64,000 bases of DNA from NCBI RefSeq assembly GCF_014842975.1, contig NZ_JACYXK010000026.1, positions 248,001 through 312,000 on the forward strand. Direction: 5' to 3'. This document shows positions 1 through 8,862 of the stretch, one piece after another; positions within the stretch are counted from its first letter, which is position 1, and each line of letters starts with the position of its first letter. The DNA is from Rhodanobacter sp. DHB23. GTDB taxonomy: Bacteria; Pseudomonadota; Gammaproteobacteria; Xanthomonadales; Rhodanobacteraceae. The translations under genes were made by a program, and so were the position numbers. The notes under the pieces were generated by a model, which made no database searches, was not told where the DNA came from, and saw nothing but the letters and a program-made list of their open reading frames with translations.

Positions 1-1914
1 CGGCCATGGCGCTCGGAGGACACGCTGCTGGTGATCGCCGCGATGTACCTCGACCTCAACCACGACGGCCGCAACACGCGCGAGCTGCGCATCGCCGAGA
101 TGCATGCGGCGCTGCCCGGCGCACTGGCGGATTTCCTGCTCGCGCCCGATCCCGGGTGGGAGGCGCCGCTCGACGGGCCGCTGTCGCCGCAGCCGGTGCC
201 GCCCGATGCCGGCACCTTCGACCTTCGCCGCCTGCCCGCGGCGAAGCCGGTCGCCGGCCTCGCCGCCGTGCTCGCGCCCAGCCACGACGCGCGCCGCCCC
301 GGCAGCAACAACTTCGCGGTGGCCGGTACGCTTACCGGCACCGGCGCGGCGATGCTGGCGAACGACATGCACCTGGCCCTGCGCGTGCCCGACATCTGGT
401 TCCGCACCCGCCTGCGCTACCCCGACCCCGCCGCCCCGCACGGCGAGCGCGACGTGGCCGGGGTGAGCCTGCCCGGCACGCCGGCGATGGTGGTCGGCTC
501 CAACGGCCAGATCGCCTGGGGCTTCACCAACAGCTACGGCGACTGGATGGACTGGGTGCGCGTGCAGCGCGATCCGCACGATCCCTCGCGCTACAAGGTG
601 CCCGAAGGCTGGGCCTCCCTGCAGCCTCACCAGGAGGTCATCCGTGTGAAAGGCGCGGCGCCACGCACGCTGGAGGTGGAAGACACGCGCTGGGGCCCGA
701 TCGTGGCGAAGGACACCGACGGCACGCCGCTGGCGCTGGCCTGGATCGCGCAGGAACCGCGCTCCTACAACCTCGACCTGATGCAGCTGGAACATGTCGC
801 CAGCACCGCGGCCGCGCTGGACCTCGCCCCCACCTTCGGCATGCCGCCGCAGAACATCCTGGTGGCCGACGCCGCCGGCCATGTCGGCTGGACCATCGCC
901 GGCAACGGCGTGCCGCTGCGCAACGGCTACGACCCGCGGCTGCCCGCCGACTGGTCGCTGCCCGGCAACGGCTGGACCGGCTGGGCCGCGCCTGCGCAAT
1001 ACCCGCGCGTGCTCGACCCGGCCGATGGCCGGCTGTGGACGGCGAACAACCGCACCGTGGGCGGCGACGCCCTGGCCCTGCTCGGCAACGGCGGCCACGA
1101 CCTCGGCGCGCGGGCGCGGCAGATCCGCGACGACCTGTTCGCACATGCCTTCTTCACGCCCGGCGACCTGCTCGACATCCAGCTCGACGACAACGCGGTG
1201 TTCCTCGCCCGCTGGCAGCACCTGCTGCAGGACACCCTGGCCGGCACGCGGGAGCCGGCGCTGCGCCAGCTGCGCGAACTCACTGCCGACTGGAGCGGTC
1301 GCGCCGATCCCGACAGCGTGGACTACCGCCTGGTGCGCGCGTTCCGCGGCGAAGTGCAAGACGCGGTGCTGGCGCCGTTCGCCGCCCGCGTCAAGGCGGC
1401 CTACCCCGATTTCGCCTGGCCCGGCCTGGGCAGCCCGGAGGCCGCGGTGTGGATGCTGGTGCAGCGCCAGCCGGTGAACCTGCTCGATCCGGCATACGCC
1501 GACTGGCATGCGCTGCTGCTCGATGCCGCGCGCCGGGTGGCCGCCACGCGGGGCAGCCAGCCTGGCGGGCTGGCCGCGCGCCGCTGGGGCGAGCTCAACC
1601 ATGCCGGCATACGCCACCCGCTGTCCCGCGCGCTGCCCGGTTTCGTGGCGCGCTTCCTCGACATGCCCGACGACGAGCTGCCCGGCGACGACAACATGCC
1701 GCGCGTGGCGAGCCCCGGCTTCGGCGCCTCCGAGCGCCTGGCCGTGTCGCCCGGCCACGAGGCACAGGGCATCCTGGAGATGCCCGGCGGGCAGAGCGAC
1801 AACCCGCTGTCGCCGTACTACGGCGCCGGCCACCGGGACTGGGTGCTCGGCCGCCCCACCCCGCTGCTGCCCGGTCCTGCGCAGCACACGCTGACGCTGG
1901 AGCCGGCGCGCTGA
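1..1914 (+). CDS. Penicillin acylase family protein (5' end cut off by the window)
   Basis: The reading frame is open from base 1, so the N-terminal signal peptide and alpha-chain start lie upstream. The protein belongs to the Ntn-hydrolase family of penicillin/acylhomoserine-lactone acylases, usually secreted to the periplasm and self-cleaved into two chains. The expected nucleophile is the Ser of RRPGSNNFAV (codon 304-306), directly after the Gly where cleavage would occur. It is followed by NDMHL and a WGFTN stretch, and later by TANNR (about codon 348), all typical of the family. The C-terminal part with the GGQSDNP motif is intact to the TGA. Substrate cannot be told: beta-lactam side chains, N-acyl homoserine lactones and other amides are all possible. 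The next gene is convergent and starts its stop codon 10 bases away. Confidence 0.85.
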   Translation, partial: RPWRSEDTLLVIAAMYLDLNHDGRNTRELRIAEMHAALPGALADFLLAPDPGWEAPLDGPLSPQPVPPDAGTFDLRRLPAAKPVAGLAAVLAPSHDARRPGSNNFAVAGTLTGTGAAMLANDMHLALRVPDIWFRTRLRYPDPAAPHGERDVAGVSLPGTPAMVVGSNGQIAWGFTNSYGDWMDWVRVQRDPHDPSRYKVPEGWASLQPHQEVIRVKGAAPRTLEVEDTRWGPIVAKDTDGTPLALAWIAQEPRSYNLDLMQLEHVASTAAALDLAPTFGMPPQNILVADAAGHVGWTIAGNGVPLRNGYDPRLPADWSLPGNGWTGWAAPAQYPRVLDPADGRLWTANNRTVGGDALALLGNGGHDLGARARQIRDDLFAHAFFTPGDLLDIQLDDNAVFLARWQHLLQDTLAGTREPALRQLRELTADWSGRADPDSVDYRLVRAFRGEVQDAVLAPFAARVKAAYPDFAWPGLGSPEAAVWMLVQRQPVNLLDPAYADWHALLLDAARRVAATRGSQPGGLAARRWGELNHAGIRHPLSRALPGFVARFLDMPDDELPGDDNMPRVASPGFGASERLAVSPGHEAQGILEMPGGQSDNPLSPYYGAGHRDWVLGRPTPLLPGPAQHTLTLEPAR

Positions 1915-1923
1915 GGCGGGCGC

Positions 1924-2316
1924 TCAGGGCAGGCTGTAGTCGAACGTGTACGAGTGCCCGCCCTGCGCGTCGATGTGGATCGCCAGCGTTCCGGCCAGTC
2001 CCGCCAGTTCATCCGTGCCCGAGTCGGGCACCACGCTCACGACGAGCGCGGGCGCGCCGCGATCCATCGTGCCCGAGTGCTGCAACACGAAGGCGCCGCG
2101 CCGGCCGTGCAGCGCACCGGTCACGCGCTCCATTGCCACGTAACCGGCCGAGCCGTCCACCGCGCTGCGGTACGCCAGCATCTCGCCCAGGCCGTGTGCC
2201 TCGAGATCGCCGCTGAACCGCTTGTCGAGGGTCATGCGGCCCAGTCCCGCCTCCGCGATCGACGGTGCAGGTAGCTGCGGCTCCAGCTTCACCGTGAACG
2301 TACCGCTCGCTTGCAT
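1924..2316 (-). CDS. DUF3224 domain-containing protein
   Basis: A 130-residue protein starting MQASGTFTVKLEPQ. It matches the DUF3224 family, small all-beta proteins of the allene-oxide-cyclase-like barrel type with no established function. Family-like features are the initial GTFTVKLEPQ strand, the G-L-G-R-M-T-L-D-K segment, GGAxVxMERVTG-type central strands (here VAMERVTGAL), and a C-terminal strand rich in aromatic residues. The ATG at 2316 is chosen because the family normally begins a few residues before this strand; the open frame further upstream is GC-driven. No signal peptide is visible, so it is probably cytoplasmic. It is divergent from the AraC-type regulator at 2430, which may control it; DUF3224 genes often sit beside regulators. 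Confidence in the family is good, in function nil. Confidence 0.75.
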   Translation of the reverse strand: MQASGTFTVKLEPQLPAPSIAEAGLGRMTLDKRFSGDLEAHGLGEMLAYRSAVDGSAGYVAMERVTGALHGRRGAFVLQHSGTMDRGAPALVVSVVPDSGTDELAGLAGTLAIHIDAQGGHSYTFDYSLP

Positions 2317-2429
2317 GGCACATGTCTCCGTAGATAAGGGGCGGCGGATGCCGCCGGCAGAACATCCCGGCGCGGCCTCTGCGATGATCGCTGCTGGCGC
2401 CCACGCACTCCAGCACCATCGGTTCCACG

Positions 2430-3317
2430 ATGATTGGAAAAACGCGACATCCCTCCGCTGCATTGGCCGATGCCCCGCGCGGCGTGCTGCACACGCGCTT
2501 CGACGAGGGCGTGCTCGAGCACGCGCGGCAGGCGCCCGCGCCGTTGCTGGCCGACTTCGTCGAGCACTACTGGTGCGTGCGCTGGGACCTGCGCGGCCGC
2601 CCGCCGCAACTGCAGGAAACGCTGCCGCATCCGAATGTGCACCTGATCGTCGAGCATGGCGAGGCACGCTTGTGGGGCGTGCACGGCGGGCGCTACCGCC
2701 GCATGCTGGAAGGCCGCGAAACCGTGTTCGGGGTGAAGTTCGCCGCCGGCGGCTTCCATGCCTTCCTGCGCAGCCCGGTGGCGGCGCTGGCGAATCGCTC
2801 GCGGCCGGCGCGCGAGGTGTTCGGCGCCGGGATCGACGCGATCGCGCCGGCCATCCCCGCCTGCCCGGACATCGCCGCGATGGTGGCACGGGTCGAGCCC
2901 CTGCTGCGGGCAACGGCTCCAGCGCATGACCCGCTTGCGGCACAGGCGCGTGCCCTGGTGGCGCAGGTCGCGGGCGATCGCGAACTGCTGCGCGCCGAAC
3001 AGCTGGCCGAACGCGCTGGCATGGGCCTGCGCGCGCTGCAGCGGCTGTTCCGCGACTACGTGGGCGCCAGCCCGAAGTGGGTGATCGCCCGCTATCGCCT
3101 GCATGAGGCAGTGGCGCAGCTGCAGGCGGGCCGCGAACAGGCCTGGGCCGAACTGGCGCTGGCGCTCGGCTACTACGACCAGGCCCATTTCATCCGCGAC
3201 TTCCGCCGCCTGGTCGGCTGCGCGCCGGCCGATTACGCGCGGCGCGAAGATCCGCGCCGAGGCGCTCAGACGTCGAGCTGCATGCCCGGCTGCGACAAGG
3301 TCACCGCGGTGCCGTAG
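2430..3317 (+). CDS. AraC family transcriptional regulator
   Basis: A 295-residue protein with the layout of AraC regulators that carry a DUF6597-type N-terminal domain: residues about 25-120 contain the HYWCVRWDLRG and LPHPNVHLIVEHG stretches, and the C-terminal HTH_18 domain covers about 180-275 (AEQLAERAGMGLRALQRLFR, then GYYDQAHFIRDFRRLVGCAP). It would bind DNA through two helix-turn-helix motifs. The domain ends near codon 273, and the last 20 or so codons overlap the 3' end of the convergent metallo-beta-lactamase gene by 52 bases, so the extreme C-terminus is not under normal family constraint. Divergent from the DUF3224 gene, a plausible target. The inducer is unknown. Confidence 0.85.
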   Translation: MIGKTRHPSAALADAPRGVLHTRFDEGVLEHARQAPAPLLADFVEHYWCVRWDLRGRPPQLQETLPHPNVHLIVEHGEARLWGVHGGRYRRMLEGRETVFGVKFAAGGFHAFLRSPVAALANRSRPAREVFGAGIDAIAPAIPACPDIAAMVARVEPLLRATAPAHDPLAAQARALVAQVAGDRELLRAEQLAERAGMGLRALQRLFRDYVGASPKWVIARYRLHEAVAQLQAGREQAWAELALALGYYDQAHFIRDFRRLVGCAPADYARREDPRRGAQTSSCMPGCDKVTAVP

Positions 3318-4642
3318 CGCTGCTTCAGCGCCGCCGCCAGGGCTTCCCGCGCCGGGTTCTCGCCATGCGCCAGCGCCACCGGCGGGTGGTTGGGACTGCT
3401 ACCGTACCAGTCCAGCAGCCCCTGCTGGTCGGCGTGGGCGGACAGGCCGCCCACGGTATGGATCCGCGCGCGTACCGTGATGTCGTTGCCGAACAGGTGC
3501 ACGTGCGGCACGCCGTTGACCAGCAGGCGGCCCAGCGTGCCGGCGGCCTGGTAGCCCACGAAGATCACGTGGTTGTGCGCATTGCCGAGATTGTTGGCCA
3601 GGTGATGGCGCACGCGCCCGCCGTTGGCCATGCCGGAGCCGGCGATGATGATGGCGCCGCCGTGGATGCGGTTGATCGCCTTGCTGTCGTCCACGCTCGC
3701 GCTGACGCGCAGGTTCGGCAGCTTGAACGGCTTGATGCGGCCCTGCCAGACCTTCGCGGCATCGGCATCGAACAGCTCCTCGTGGTGGTCGTAGACCGCC
3801 ATCACCTTGGCCGCCATCGGGCTGTCGAGGAAGATCGTCCAGTGCGCGAGGCTCCAGTCCTCGAAGTGTTCAGCGAACCAGTACAGCAGCTCCTGGCTGC
3901 GCCCCACCGCGAACGCGGGGATCACCACGTTGCCGCCGTCGGCGCGCGCCGCGGCGAGGATCCGCCCCAGCTCGGCCACAGTGGCGGCGCGGTCCTTGTG
4001 GTTGCGGTCGCCGTAGGTGGATTCCATCAGGATCAGGTCGGTGCGCGGCGCCGGCGCAGGGTCGCGCAGGATCGGCGTGCCGGGCATGCCGACGTCGCCG
4101 GTGAACAGCATCGAGCGGCCATCCGCGCGCAGCTCCAGCATCGCCGAACCGAGGATGTGCCCCGCCTCGTGCAGGCGCAGCGTCACGCCGGGCAGGATCC
4201 CGGTGTCCGTCTCGTAGGGCAGCGGATGAAGCTGCTGCTGCGCTGCGGTGACGTCGGCGGCGGAGTACAGCGGCTCGACTTCCGGCTGGCCCGGCGCAAG
4301 CTTGCGGTTCTCGAACTCGGCGCTGTGTTCGGACAGCGAGGCGGCGTCGAGCAGCATGATAGGGAACAGGTCGCAGGTGGCCGCCTGCGCGTAGATCGGC
4401 CCCTTGAAACCGCGCTTCACCAGCAGCGGCACGCGGCCGATGTGGTCGATGTGCGCATGGCTGACCACCAGCACATCGATGGAAGCGGGATCGAACGCGA
4501 ACGGCTCGGCATTGCGCGCCTCCGCGTCACGACTGCCTTGCACCATGCCGCAGTCGAACAGGATGCGCTTGCCGGCCGCTTCGACCAGATGGCAGGAGCC
4601 GGTGACTTCACCGCCTGCCGCGCCGTGGAATTCGATACGCAT
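3266..4642 (-). CDS. MBL-fold beta-CASP exonuclease-like protein
   Basis: A 458-residue metallo-beta-lactamase of the beta-CASP/RMMBL type (YSH1-like RNA-processing exonuclease family). Metal-binding motifs are all present: SHAHIDH (residues 61-67), GHILGS (161-166), GDVG (182-185), and the C-terminal GLSAHADQ near residue 400; MESTYGDRNH (206-215) is the usual motif leading into the beta-CASP domain. The fold suggests a nuclease acting on RNA, or possibly DNA. Bacterial members are often annotated as mRNA 3'-end processing factors, but their substrates are mostly unproved. The start at 4642 gives MRIEFHGAAGGEVTGS, the standard beginning of the family. It is the last gene of the leftward dapD-to-dapE run, 44 bases after dapE, so co-transcription with dapE is likely. 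Confidence 0.9.
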   Translation of the reverse strand: MRIEFHGAAGGEVTGSCHLVEAAGKRILFDCGMVQGSRDAEARNAEPFAFDPASIDVLVVSHAHIDHIGRVPLLVKRGFKGPIYAQAATCDLFPIMLLDAASLSEHSAEFENRKLAPGQPEVEPLYSAADVTAAQQQLHPLPYETDTGILPGVTLRLHEAGHILGSAMLELRADGRSMLFTGDVGMPGTPILRDPAPAPRTDLILMESTYGDRNHKDRAATVAELGRILAAARADGGNVVIPAFAVGRSQELLYWFAEHFEDWSLAHWTIFLDSPMAAKVMAVYDHHEELFDADAAKVWQGRIKPFKLPNLRVSASVDDSKAINRIHGGAIIIAGSGMANGGRVRHHLANNLGNAHNHVIFVGYQAAGTLGRLLVNGVPHVHLFGNDITVRARIHTVGGLSAHADQQGLLDWYGSSPNHPPVALAHGENPAREALAAALKQRYGTAVTLSQPGMQLDV

Positions 4643-4686
4643 GTCTTGCCTCCGTCCGGAATGGATGACGTGGGAAACCGCCGCGG

Positions 4687-5823
4687 TCAGCCGGCCAGCA
4701 AACGCTCGCAGATCGCCTGGTACAGGTCCGGCAAACGCTCCAGCCCGGCCACGTCCACGCACTCGTCCACCTTGTGGATGGTGGCGTTGACCGGCCCCAG
4801 CTCCACCACCTCGGCCCCCAGCGGGGCGATGAAGCGGCCGTCCGAGGTGCCGCCGCCGGTGCTCTGCTCGGGCTCCATGCCGCACAGGTCGCGGCACACG
4901 CCCACCACCACGTCGCGCAGCCGGCCGCCCGGTGGCGTGAGGAAGGGTTCGCCGGACAGGTTCCAGTCCAGCGCGAAATCCAGCGCGTGCCTGCGCAGCA
5001 CCGCTTCTGTGCGCGCACGCAGGTCCTCGGCGCGACTGGCCGTGCAGTAGCGGAAGTTGATCAGCGCGCTGAGCTCGCCCGGGATCACGTTGTTGGCGCC
5101 GGTGCCCGCGTTGAGGTTGGACACCTGGAACGAGGTGGGCGGGAAATCCGCGTTGCCTTCGTCCCAGCGCCCGGCGGCCAGCTCGGCCAGCGCGGGCGCG
5201 AAGGCGTGGATCGGGTTCAGCGCCTTCTCCGGATAGGCCACGTGCCCCTGCACGCCACGCACGACCAGCGTGCCGGAGAGCGAGCCGCGCCGCCCCACCC
5301 GGATCAGGTCGCCCAGCGTCGCCTTCGCCGACGGCTCGCCCACCACGCACCAGTCGAGGCGCTCGCCGCTGGCGCGGAAGCCCGCGGCCACCTTGCGCAC
5401 GCCGTCGAGGTTGGTCGGGCCTTCCTCATCGCTGGTGAGCAGCAGCGCCACGCGACCCGCATGGCCGGGCTGCGCCGCCACGAATCGTTCCAGCGCCACG
5501 ACCATCGCCGCCACCGAGCCCTTCATGTCGGCGGCGCCGCGGCCGTACAGCTTTCCGTCCCGGACGACCGGCTCGAACGGCGGACTGTGCCAGGCCGCTT
5601 CCGGCCCGCTGGGCACCACGTCGGTATGGCCGAGGAAGGCCAGGGTCGGCCCGCCGTCGCCATGCACGGCCCAGAGGTTGTCCACGTCGCCATGGCGCAG
5701 GTGCTGGATGCGGAAACCCGCGCGCTGCAGCCGTCCGGCCAGCAGCGCCTGGCAGCCCGCATCGTCCGGCGTCACCGAGCGGCGGCGGATCAGTTCGCAG
5801 GCAAGCTCGAGCACATCGGACAT
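4687..5823 (-). CDS. dapE: Succinyl-diaminopimelate desuccinylase
   Basis: DapE hydrolyses N-succinyl-LL-2,6-diaminopimelate to LL-diaminopimelate and succinate in the succinylase branch of lysine and peptidoglycan-precursor synthesis, in the cytoplasm. The 378-residue protein has the expected length and the two-zinc M20 peptidase motifs: [10 protein letters not shown] (His66, Asp68), [11 protein letters not shown] with the bridging Asp, a DEEGP motif with the catalytic and metal Glu, and the C-terminal [10 protein letters not shown] with the last His ligand. [11 protein letters not shown] is also typical of DapE. The ATG at 5823 is preferred because [19 protein letters not shown] is the usual start. 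DapD, three enzymes earlier in the same route, is encoded upstream in the same leftward run. Confidence 0.97.
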   Translation of the reverse strand: MSDVLELACELIRRRSVTPDDAGCQALLAGRLQRAGFRIQHLRHGDVDNLWAVHGDGGPTLAFLGHTDVVPSGPEAAWHSPPFEPVVRDGKLYGRGAADMKGSVAAMVVALERFVAAQPGHAGRVALLLTSDEEGPTNLDGVRKVAAGFRASGERLDWCVVGEPSAKATLGDLIRVGRRGSLSGTLVVRGVQGHVAYPEKALNPIHAFAPALAELAAGRWDEGNADFPPTSFQVSNLNAGTGANNVIPGELSALINFRYCTASRAEDLRARTEAVLRRHALDFALDWNLSGEPFLTPPGGRLRDVVVGVCRDLCGMEPEQSTGGGTSDGRFIAPLGAEVVELGPVNATIHKVDECVDVAGLERLPDLYQAICERLLAG

Positions 5824-5878
5824 GGTGGCGGATCGGACGGGGAGGCGGTGCCGCAGCATAGCAGCGCGCCGGCATCGC

Positions 5879-6943
5879 TCAGCCGGCGATCACCGTGCCC
5901 AGCAGGTGTCCCACGCCGTAGGTGATCGCCGCCGCGGCCACGGTGATGGCGAACTGCCGCGCGATCGAGAACAGCATGCCGCGCCCGGTGAACAGCGAAG
6001 TGCCGGTACCGATCAGCGCCAGTCCCGCCGCCGCGGCGACGGCGCTGCCGAGCAGCGCGGGATGCCCGTGCAGGAACAGGTACGGCGCCACCGGGAACGC
6101 GGCGCCGAACGCGAACAGGCAGAACGAGGACAGTGCGGCGCTCCACGCCGAGCCACCCAGCTCGGAGGGATCGACGCCCAGGTCCTCGCGCACCACGGTA
6201 TCCAGCGCGGCGCGTGGTGTCTCGGTGAGATGCTCGGCCAGGTGTTCGGCCTCGGCGCGGCCCAGCCCCTTCCCGCGGTAGATGCCGGCGATGTGGCTCA
6301 CGCCGTCCTCCGGCGCCACCGCAAGGCGTTCCGCACGCTCGGTGATCTGCGCCTGGTAGAACTCGCGCGAGCTGTTCACGCTGAGCCACTCGCCCAGCGC
6401 CATCGAGCAGGCGCCGGCAACCAGCCCGGCCAGGCCGGCCAGCAGCACGGCGCGGTCGCTGGCAGCGGCGCCGGCCATGCCCATCACCAGGCTGACGTTG
6501 GAGACCAGGCCGTCGTTCGCGCCCAGCACCGCCGCGCGCAGCGTGTTGCCGCTCTGCGCGCGATGGTTGTGGCCGCGCGCGACGCGCGCTTGCGGCGGCA
6601 GGAAATGGTCGCGGTGGCCGCTGCGGTCCACCGGCGTGGCGGCGTGGTCGGCATGCTCCAGCCGCACCACGGTCGGCATCACGAATTCGGTGCCGAAGGC
6701 CCGCGCAAACCAGCCCAGCGCGCGCACGCGCAGGCCGGTGCGCGGCGGCGGCACGGTCGCGCCCTGCTCGCGCAGGCGCGATTCCCAGAACGCGGCATTG
6801 CTCCGCTCGCCCTCGGCGATGCGCCGGTACGCATGCGCCAGCCGCGGATCGGCGGCCAGCTCGGCCAGCCGCGCGTACAGCGCGGCGTTGTCGCGCTCGA
6901 TGCGCAGGTTGATGCGGTAACGGCGTGTGCGATGGTCGGGCAC
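5879..6943 (-). CDS. Ferritin-like/VIT1 (CCC1) fusion, putative iron or manganese exporter
   Basis: Two domains. Residues about 5-60 ([20 protein letters not shown] and a following [15 protein letters not shown] helix) look like a rubrerythrin/ferritin-like helical pair with Glu residues. From about 130 the protein is a VIT1/CCC1 membrane transporter with [18 protein letters not shown], a [10 protein letters not shown] helix, a cytosolic Glu-rich loop and three C-terminal membrane segments. Erythrin-VIT proteins such as MbfA export iron, and the ferritin part binds or senses the metal. The likely start is GTG at 6943: the upstream gene stops at 6948 and the fold begins directly after. Gene order DUF2165 - VIT - dapE with 4-base and 55-base gaps suggests one transcript. 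Mn rather than Fe is possible. Confidence 0.85.
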   Translation of the reverse strand: MPDHRTRRYRINLRIERDNAALYARLAELAADPRLAHAYRRIAEGERSNAAFWESRLREQGATVPPPRTGLRVRALGWFARAFGTEFVMPTVVRLEHADHAATPVDRSGHRDHFLPPQARVARGHNHRAQSGNTLRAAVLGANDGLVSNVSLVMGMAGAAASDRAVLLAGLAGLVAGACSMALGEWLSVNSSREFYQAQITERAERLAVAPEDGVSHIAGIYRGKGLGRAEAEHLAEHLTETPRAALDTVVREDLGVDPSELGGSAWSAALSSFCLFAFGAAFPVAPYLFLHGHPALLGSAVAAAAGLALIGTGTSLFTGRGMLFSIARQFAITVAAAAITYGVGHLLGTVIAG

Positions 6944-6947
6944 GGGT

Positions 6948-7445
6948 TCAATCGTCCAGTTCGTCGTCGCGCTGCCCCAGCCACAACAGCATCGCCAGCA
7001 ACACGATGGCGAAGCGGAACGCGCTTTCGATGCCGTTCCACTGGCTGGACATCCACATGCCGAACCACTCGCCGCCGATCGCCACGAAGCCGCCCAGCCA
7101 CAGCAGCACGCCGGTGGCCAGGCCCAGCACGGCGATGCGCTTGGCCCGCTGGAATGCTGCGGCCGTGCCCTGCCGCGCACGCCACAACCGCCACACACCC
7201 AGCCAGCACAGCACGGCAGCCAGCACCTCGAGCGCGATGATCAGCGCATAGGCGGCATGCTGAAGCAGCGGCGAACGGATGGCGCGGTAGCGGATGTGCG
7301 CGTCAGGGAAGATCGTATCCATCGCCAGCACGTGCTGCACGAACGGCCAGTTGCTGCCGTAGTCGCCGAGGTTGCCGAAGGCGACCAGCGCGATCCACAG
7401 CGCGATCGCCGCCAGCACCGCGACCTTGCACAGGCGCACGAGCAT
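6948..7445 (-). CDS. DUF2165 family small integral membrane protein
   Basis: A 165-residue membrane protein with four predicted hydrophobic segments, near residues 6-26, 62-86, 105-127 and 140-160. The first segment is followed by FGNLGDYGSNWPFVQHVLAMDT, the hallmark of DUF2165; WGEWFGMWMSSQWNG-type sequence (here GGEWFGMWMSSQWNG) precedes the last helix. The function of the family is unknown. It starts 3 bases downstream of the ArsC-like gene stop and ends 4 bases before the VIT gene, so it is translationally packed into the leftward operon. Confidence 0.88.
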   Translation of the reverse strand: MLVRLCKVAVLAAIALWIALVAFGNLGDYGSNWPFVQHVLAMDTIFPDAHIRYRAIRSPLLQHAAYALIIALEVLAAVLCWLGVWRLWRARQGTAAAFQRAKRIAVLGLATGVLLWLGGFVAIGGEWFGMWMSSQWNGIESAFRFAIVLLAMLLWLGQRDDELDD

Positions 7446-7448
7446 CCG

Positions 7449-7808
7449 TCAGCGGCCGAACAGCTTCTTGAAGCCGTTGTCGCTGAAACCCACGCTGATA
7501 CTGCCGCCTTCCTGCAGCACCACCGGGCGGCGGATCAGCGCCGGGTATTCCTTCAGCAGCAGCGTCCATTCCGGATCGCTGCCGGGGTTCTTGCGCTGCG
7601 GCAGCAGGTTGCGCCAGGTGGTGGAGGACTTGTTGACCAATGCCTCCCAGCCGCCGAGCTGTGCCGCCCAGGCCTTCAGCGTGGCCGCCGGCACCGGGTT
7701 GGCGCGGTAGTCCACGAAGGTGTACGGCACCTCGAAACGGTCCAGCCAGTTGCGCGCCTTGCGGCAGGTATCGCAGGTGGGCAGGCCATAGAGGGTTGGC
7801 TGGGTCAT
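7449..7808 (-). CDS. ArsC/Spx family reductase-like protein (YffB type)
   Basis: A 119-residue thioredoxin-fold protein starting MTQPTLYGLPTCDTCRKARNW. It has the CxxC pair (Cys-Asp-Thr-Cys, residues 13-16), a conserved WLD, FVDYRANP and the terminal GFSDNGFKKLF found in YffB-like members of the ArsC/Spx family. These are thought to be glutathione-dependent thiol reductases, and real arsenate reduction is unproven for most. The same gene lies beside dapE in E. coli as well, which supports the YffB assignment over a true arsenate reductase. It lies 65 bases downstream of dapD, with a palindromic repeat filling that gap. Confidence 0.88.
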   Translation of the reverse strand: MTQPTLYGLPTCDTCRKARNWLDRFEVPYTFVDYRANPVPAATLKAWAAQLGGWEALVNKSSTTWRNLLPQRKNPGSDPEWTLLLKEYPALIRRPVVLQEGGSISVGFSDNGFKKLFGR

Positions 7809-7819
7809 GCGGATTTCCT

Positions 7820-7877
7820 GTAGGAGCCCACCCTGTGGGCGATCGGAGGCTGAGGTTCGCGCACAGGGTGCGCCTAC
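7820..7877. repeat. REP-like palindrome, family A
   Basis: An imperfect inverted repeat with arms TAGGAGCCCACCCTGTGGGC and GCGCACAGGGTGCGCCTA. The same element occurs at 19148-19224 and 41712-41794. Its outer edge carries the TAG stop codon of dapD (minus strand, 7874-7876). It could form a stem-loop in the dapD-ArsC transcript. Confidence 0.85.
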
Positions 7878-8701
7878 TCGCCGCTGCGCAGCAGTTCGTT
7901 GATCGAGGTCTTGCCGCGGGTCTTCTCGTCCACCTGCTTCACGATGATCGCGGCGTACAGGCTGTGCGAGCCGTCCTTCGCGGGCAGGCTGCCGGCCACC
8001 ACCACGCTGCCGGCAGGCACGCGGCCGTAGCTGATCTCGCCGGTGGCGCGGTTGTAGATGCGCGTGGACTGGCCGAGGAACACGCCCATGCCGATCACGC
8101 TGCCCTGCTCCACCACCACGCCTTCGACCACTTCGGAACGCGCGCCGATGAAACAGCGGTCCTCGATGATGGTGGGGTTGGCCTGCAGCGGCTCCAGCAC
8201 GCCGCCGATGCCCACGCCGCCGGAGAGGTGCACGCCCGCGCCGATCTGCGCGCAGGAGCCTACCGTGGCCCAGGTGTCGACCATGGTGCCGGCGCCCACG
8301 TGCGCGCCGATGTTGACGTAGCTGGGCATCAGCACCGCGTCCCTGGCGATGTGCGCGCCGCGGCGCACCAGCGCGCCGGGCACCACGCGCGCGCCGAGGT
8401 CCTGCAGCTCGGCGTCGTTGCCGTGGGCGAAGCGCAGCGGCACCTTGTCGAAGGCCAGCGCCGGGCCACCATCGACCACGCGGTTGCCGTTGATGCGGAA
8501 GTACAGCAGCACCGCCTTCTTCAGCCACTGGTTGACCTTCCAGCCGCCCTGCCCGTCCGGCTCGGCCACGCGGCGCTCGCCGGATTCGAGCAAGTCCAGC
8601 ACCTGGCCCAGCGCGGGTCGCAGGTGGGTCTCGACCTCGGCCTGGGTCAGCTCGTTGCGGCGCTCGAAGGCGTCGTCGATCAGGGATTCGATGCTCTGCA
8701 T
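7874..8701 (-). CDS. dapD: 2,3,4,5-tetrahydropyridine-2,6-dicarboxylate N-succinyltransferase
   Basis: DapD transfers succinyl from succinyl-CoA to tetrahydrodipicolinate in lysine/diaminopimelate synthesis. The 275-residue protein matches the family length. The N-terminal helical part ([18 protein letters not shown]) is followed by a left-handed beta-helix of hexapeptide repeats ([40 protein letters not shown]) and the conserved [20 protein letters not shown] segment that shapes the acceptor site. The ATG at 8701 gives the standard N-terminus; an in-frame start 30 codons upstream lies in non-conserved sequence. First gene of the leftward run; its stop codon is inside a palindromic repeat. 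In E. coli dapD follows map and glnD directly; here two c-di-GMP genes lie between. Confidence 0.97.
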   Translation of the reverse strand: MQSIESLIDDAFERRNELTQAEVETHLRPALGQVLDLLESGERRVAEPDGQGGWKVNQWLKKAVLLYFRINGNRVVDGGPALAFDKVPLRFAHGNDAELQDLGARVVPGALVRRGAHIARDAVLMPSYVNIGAHVGAGTMVDTWATVGSCAQIGAGVHLSGGVGIGGVLEPLQANPTIIEDRCFIGARSEVVEGVVVEQGSVIGMGVFLGQSTRIYNRATGEISYGRVPAGSVVVAGSLPAKDGSHSLYAAIIVKQVDEKTRGKTSINELLRSGE

Positions 8702-8862
8702 GGCGAATGGACGTCCAAACCGTCGTGGGGAACGCCCATTGTGCCCGCCCGCGCGGCGCGGCGAAACCGGCGGACGGGCCGTTTCGCTCAAGATTCATGC
8801 CGGATGGCCGATATTTCCCGCGACAAGAGCCAGCCGATTGCGCGGCCTGCCGCGAGGGTGCA

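Noticed and set aside
7449-7808. Arsenate reductase arsC
   Set aside because: The YffB-like C-terminus and location near dapE fit a thiol reductase of unknown substrate; no arsenic-resistance genes are nearby.
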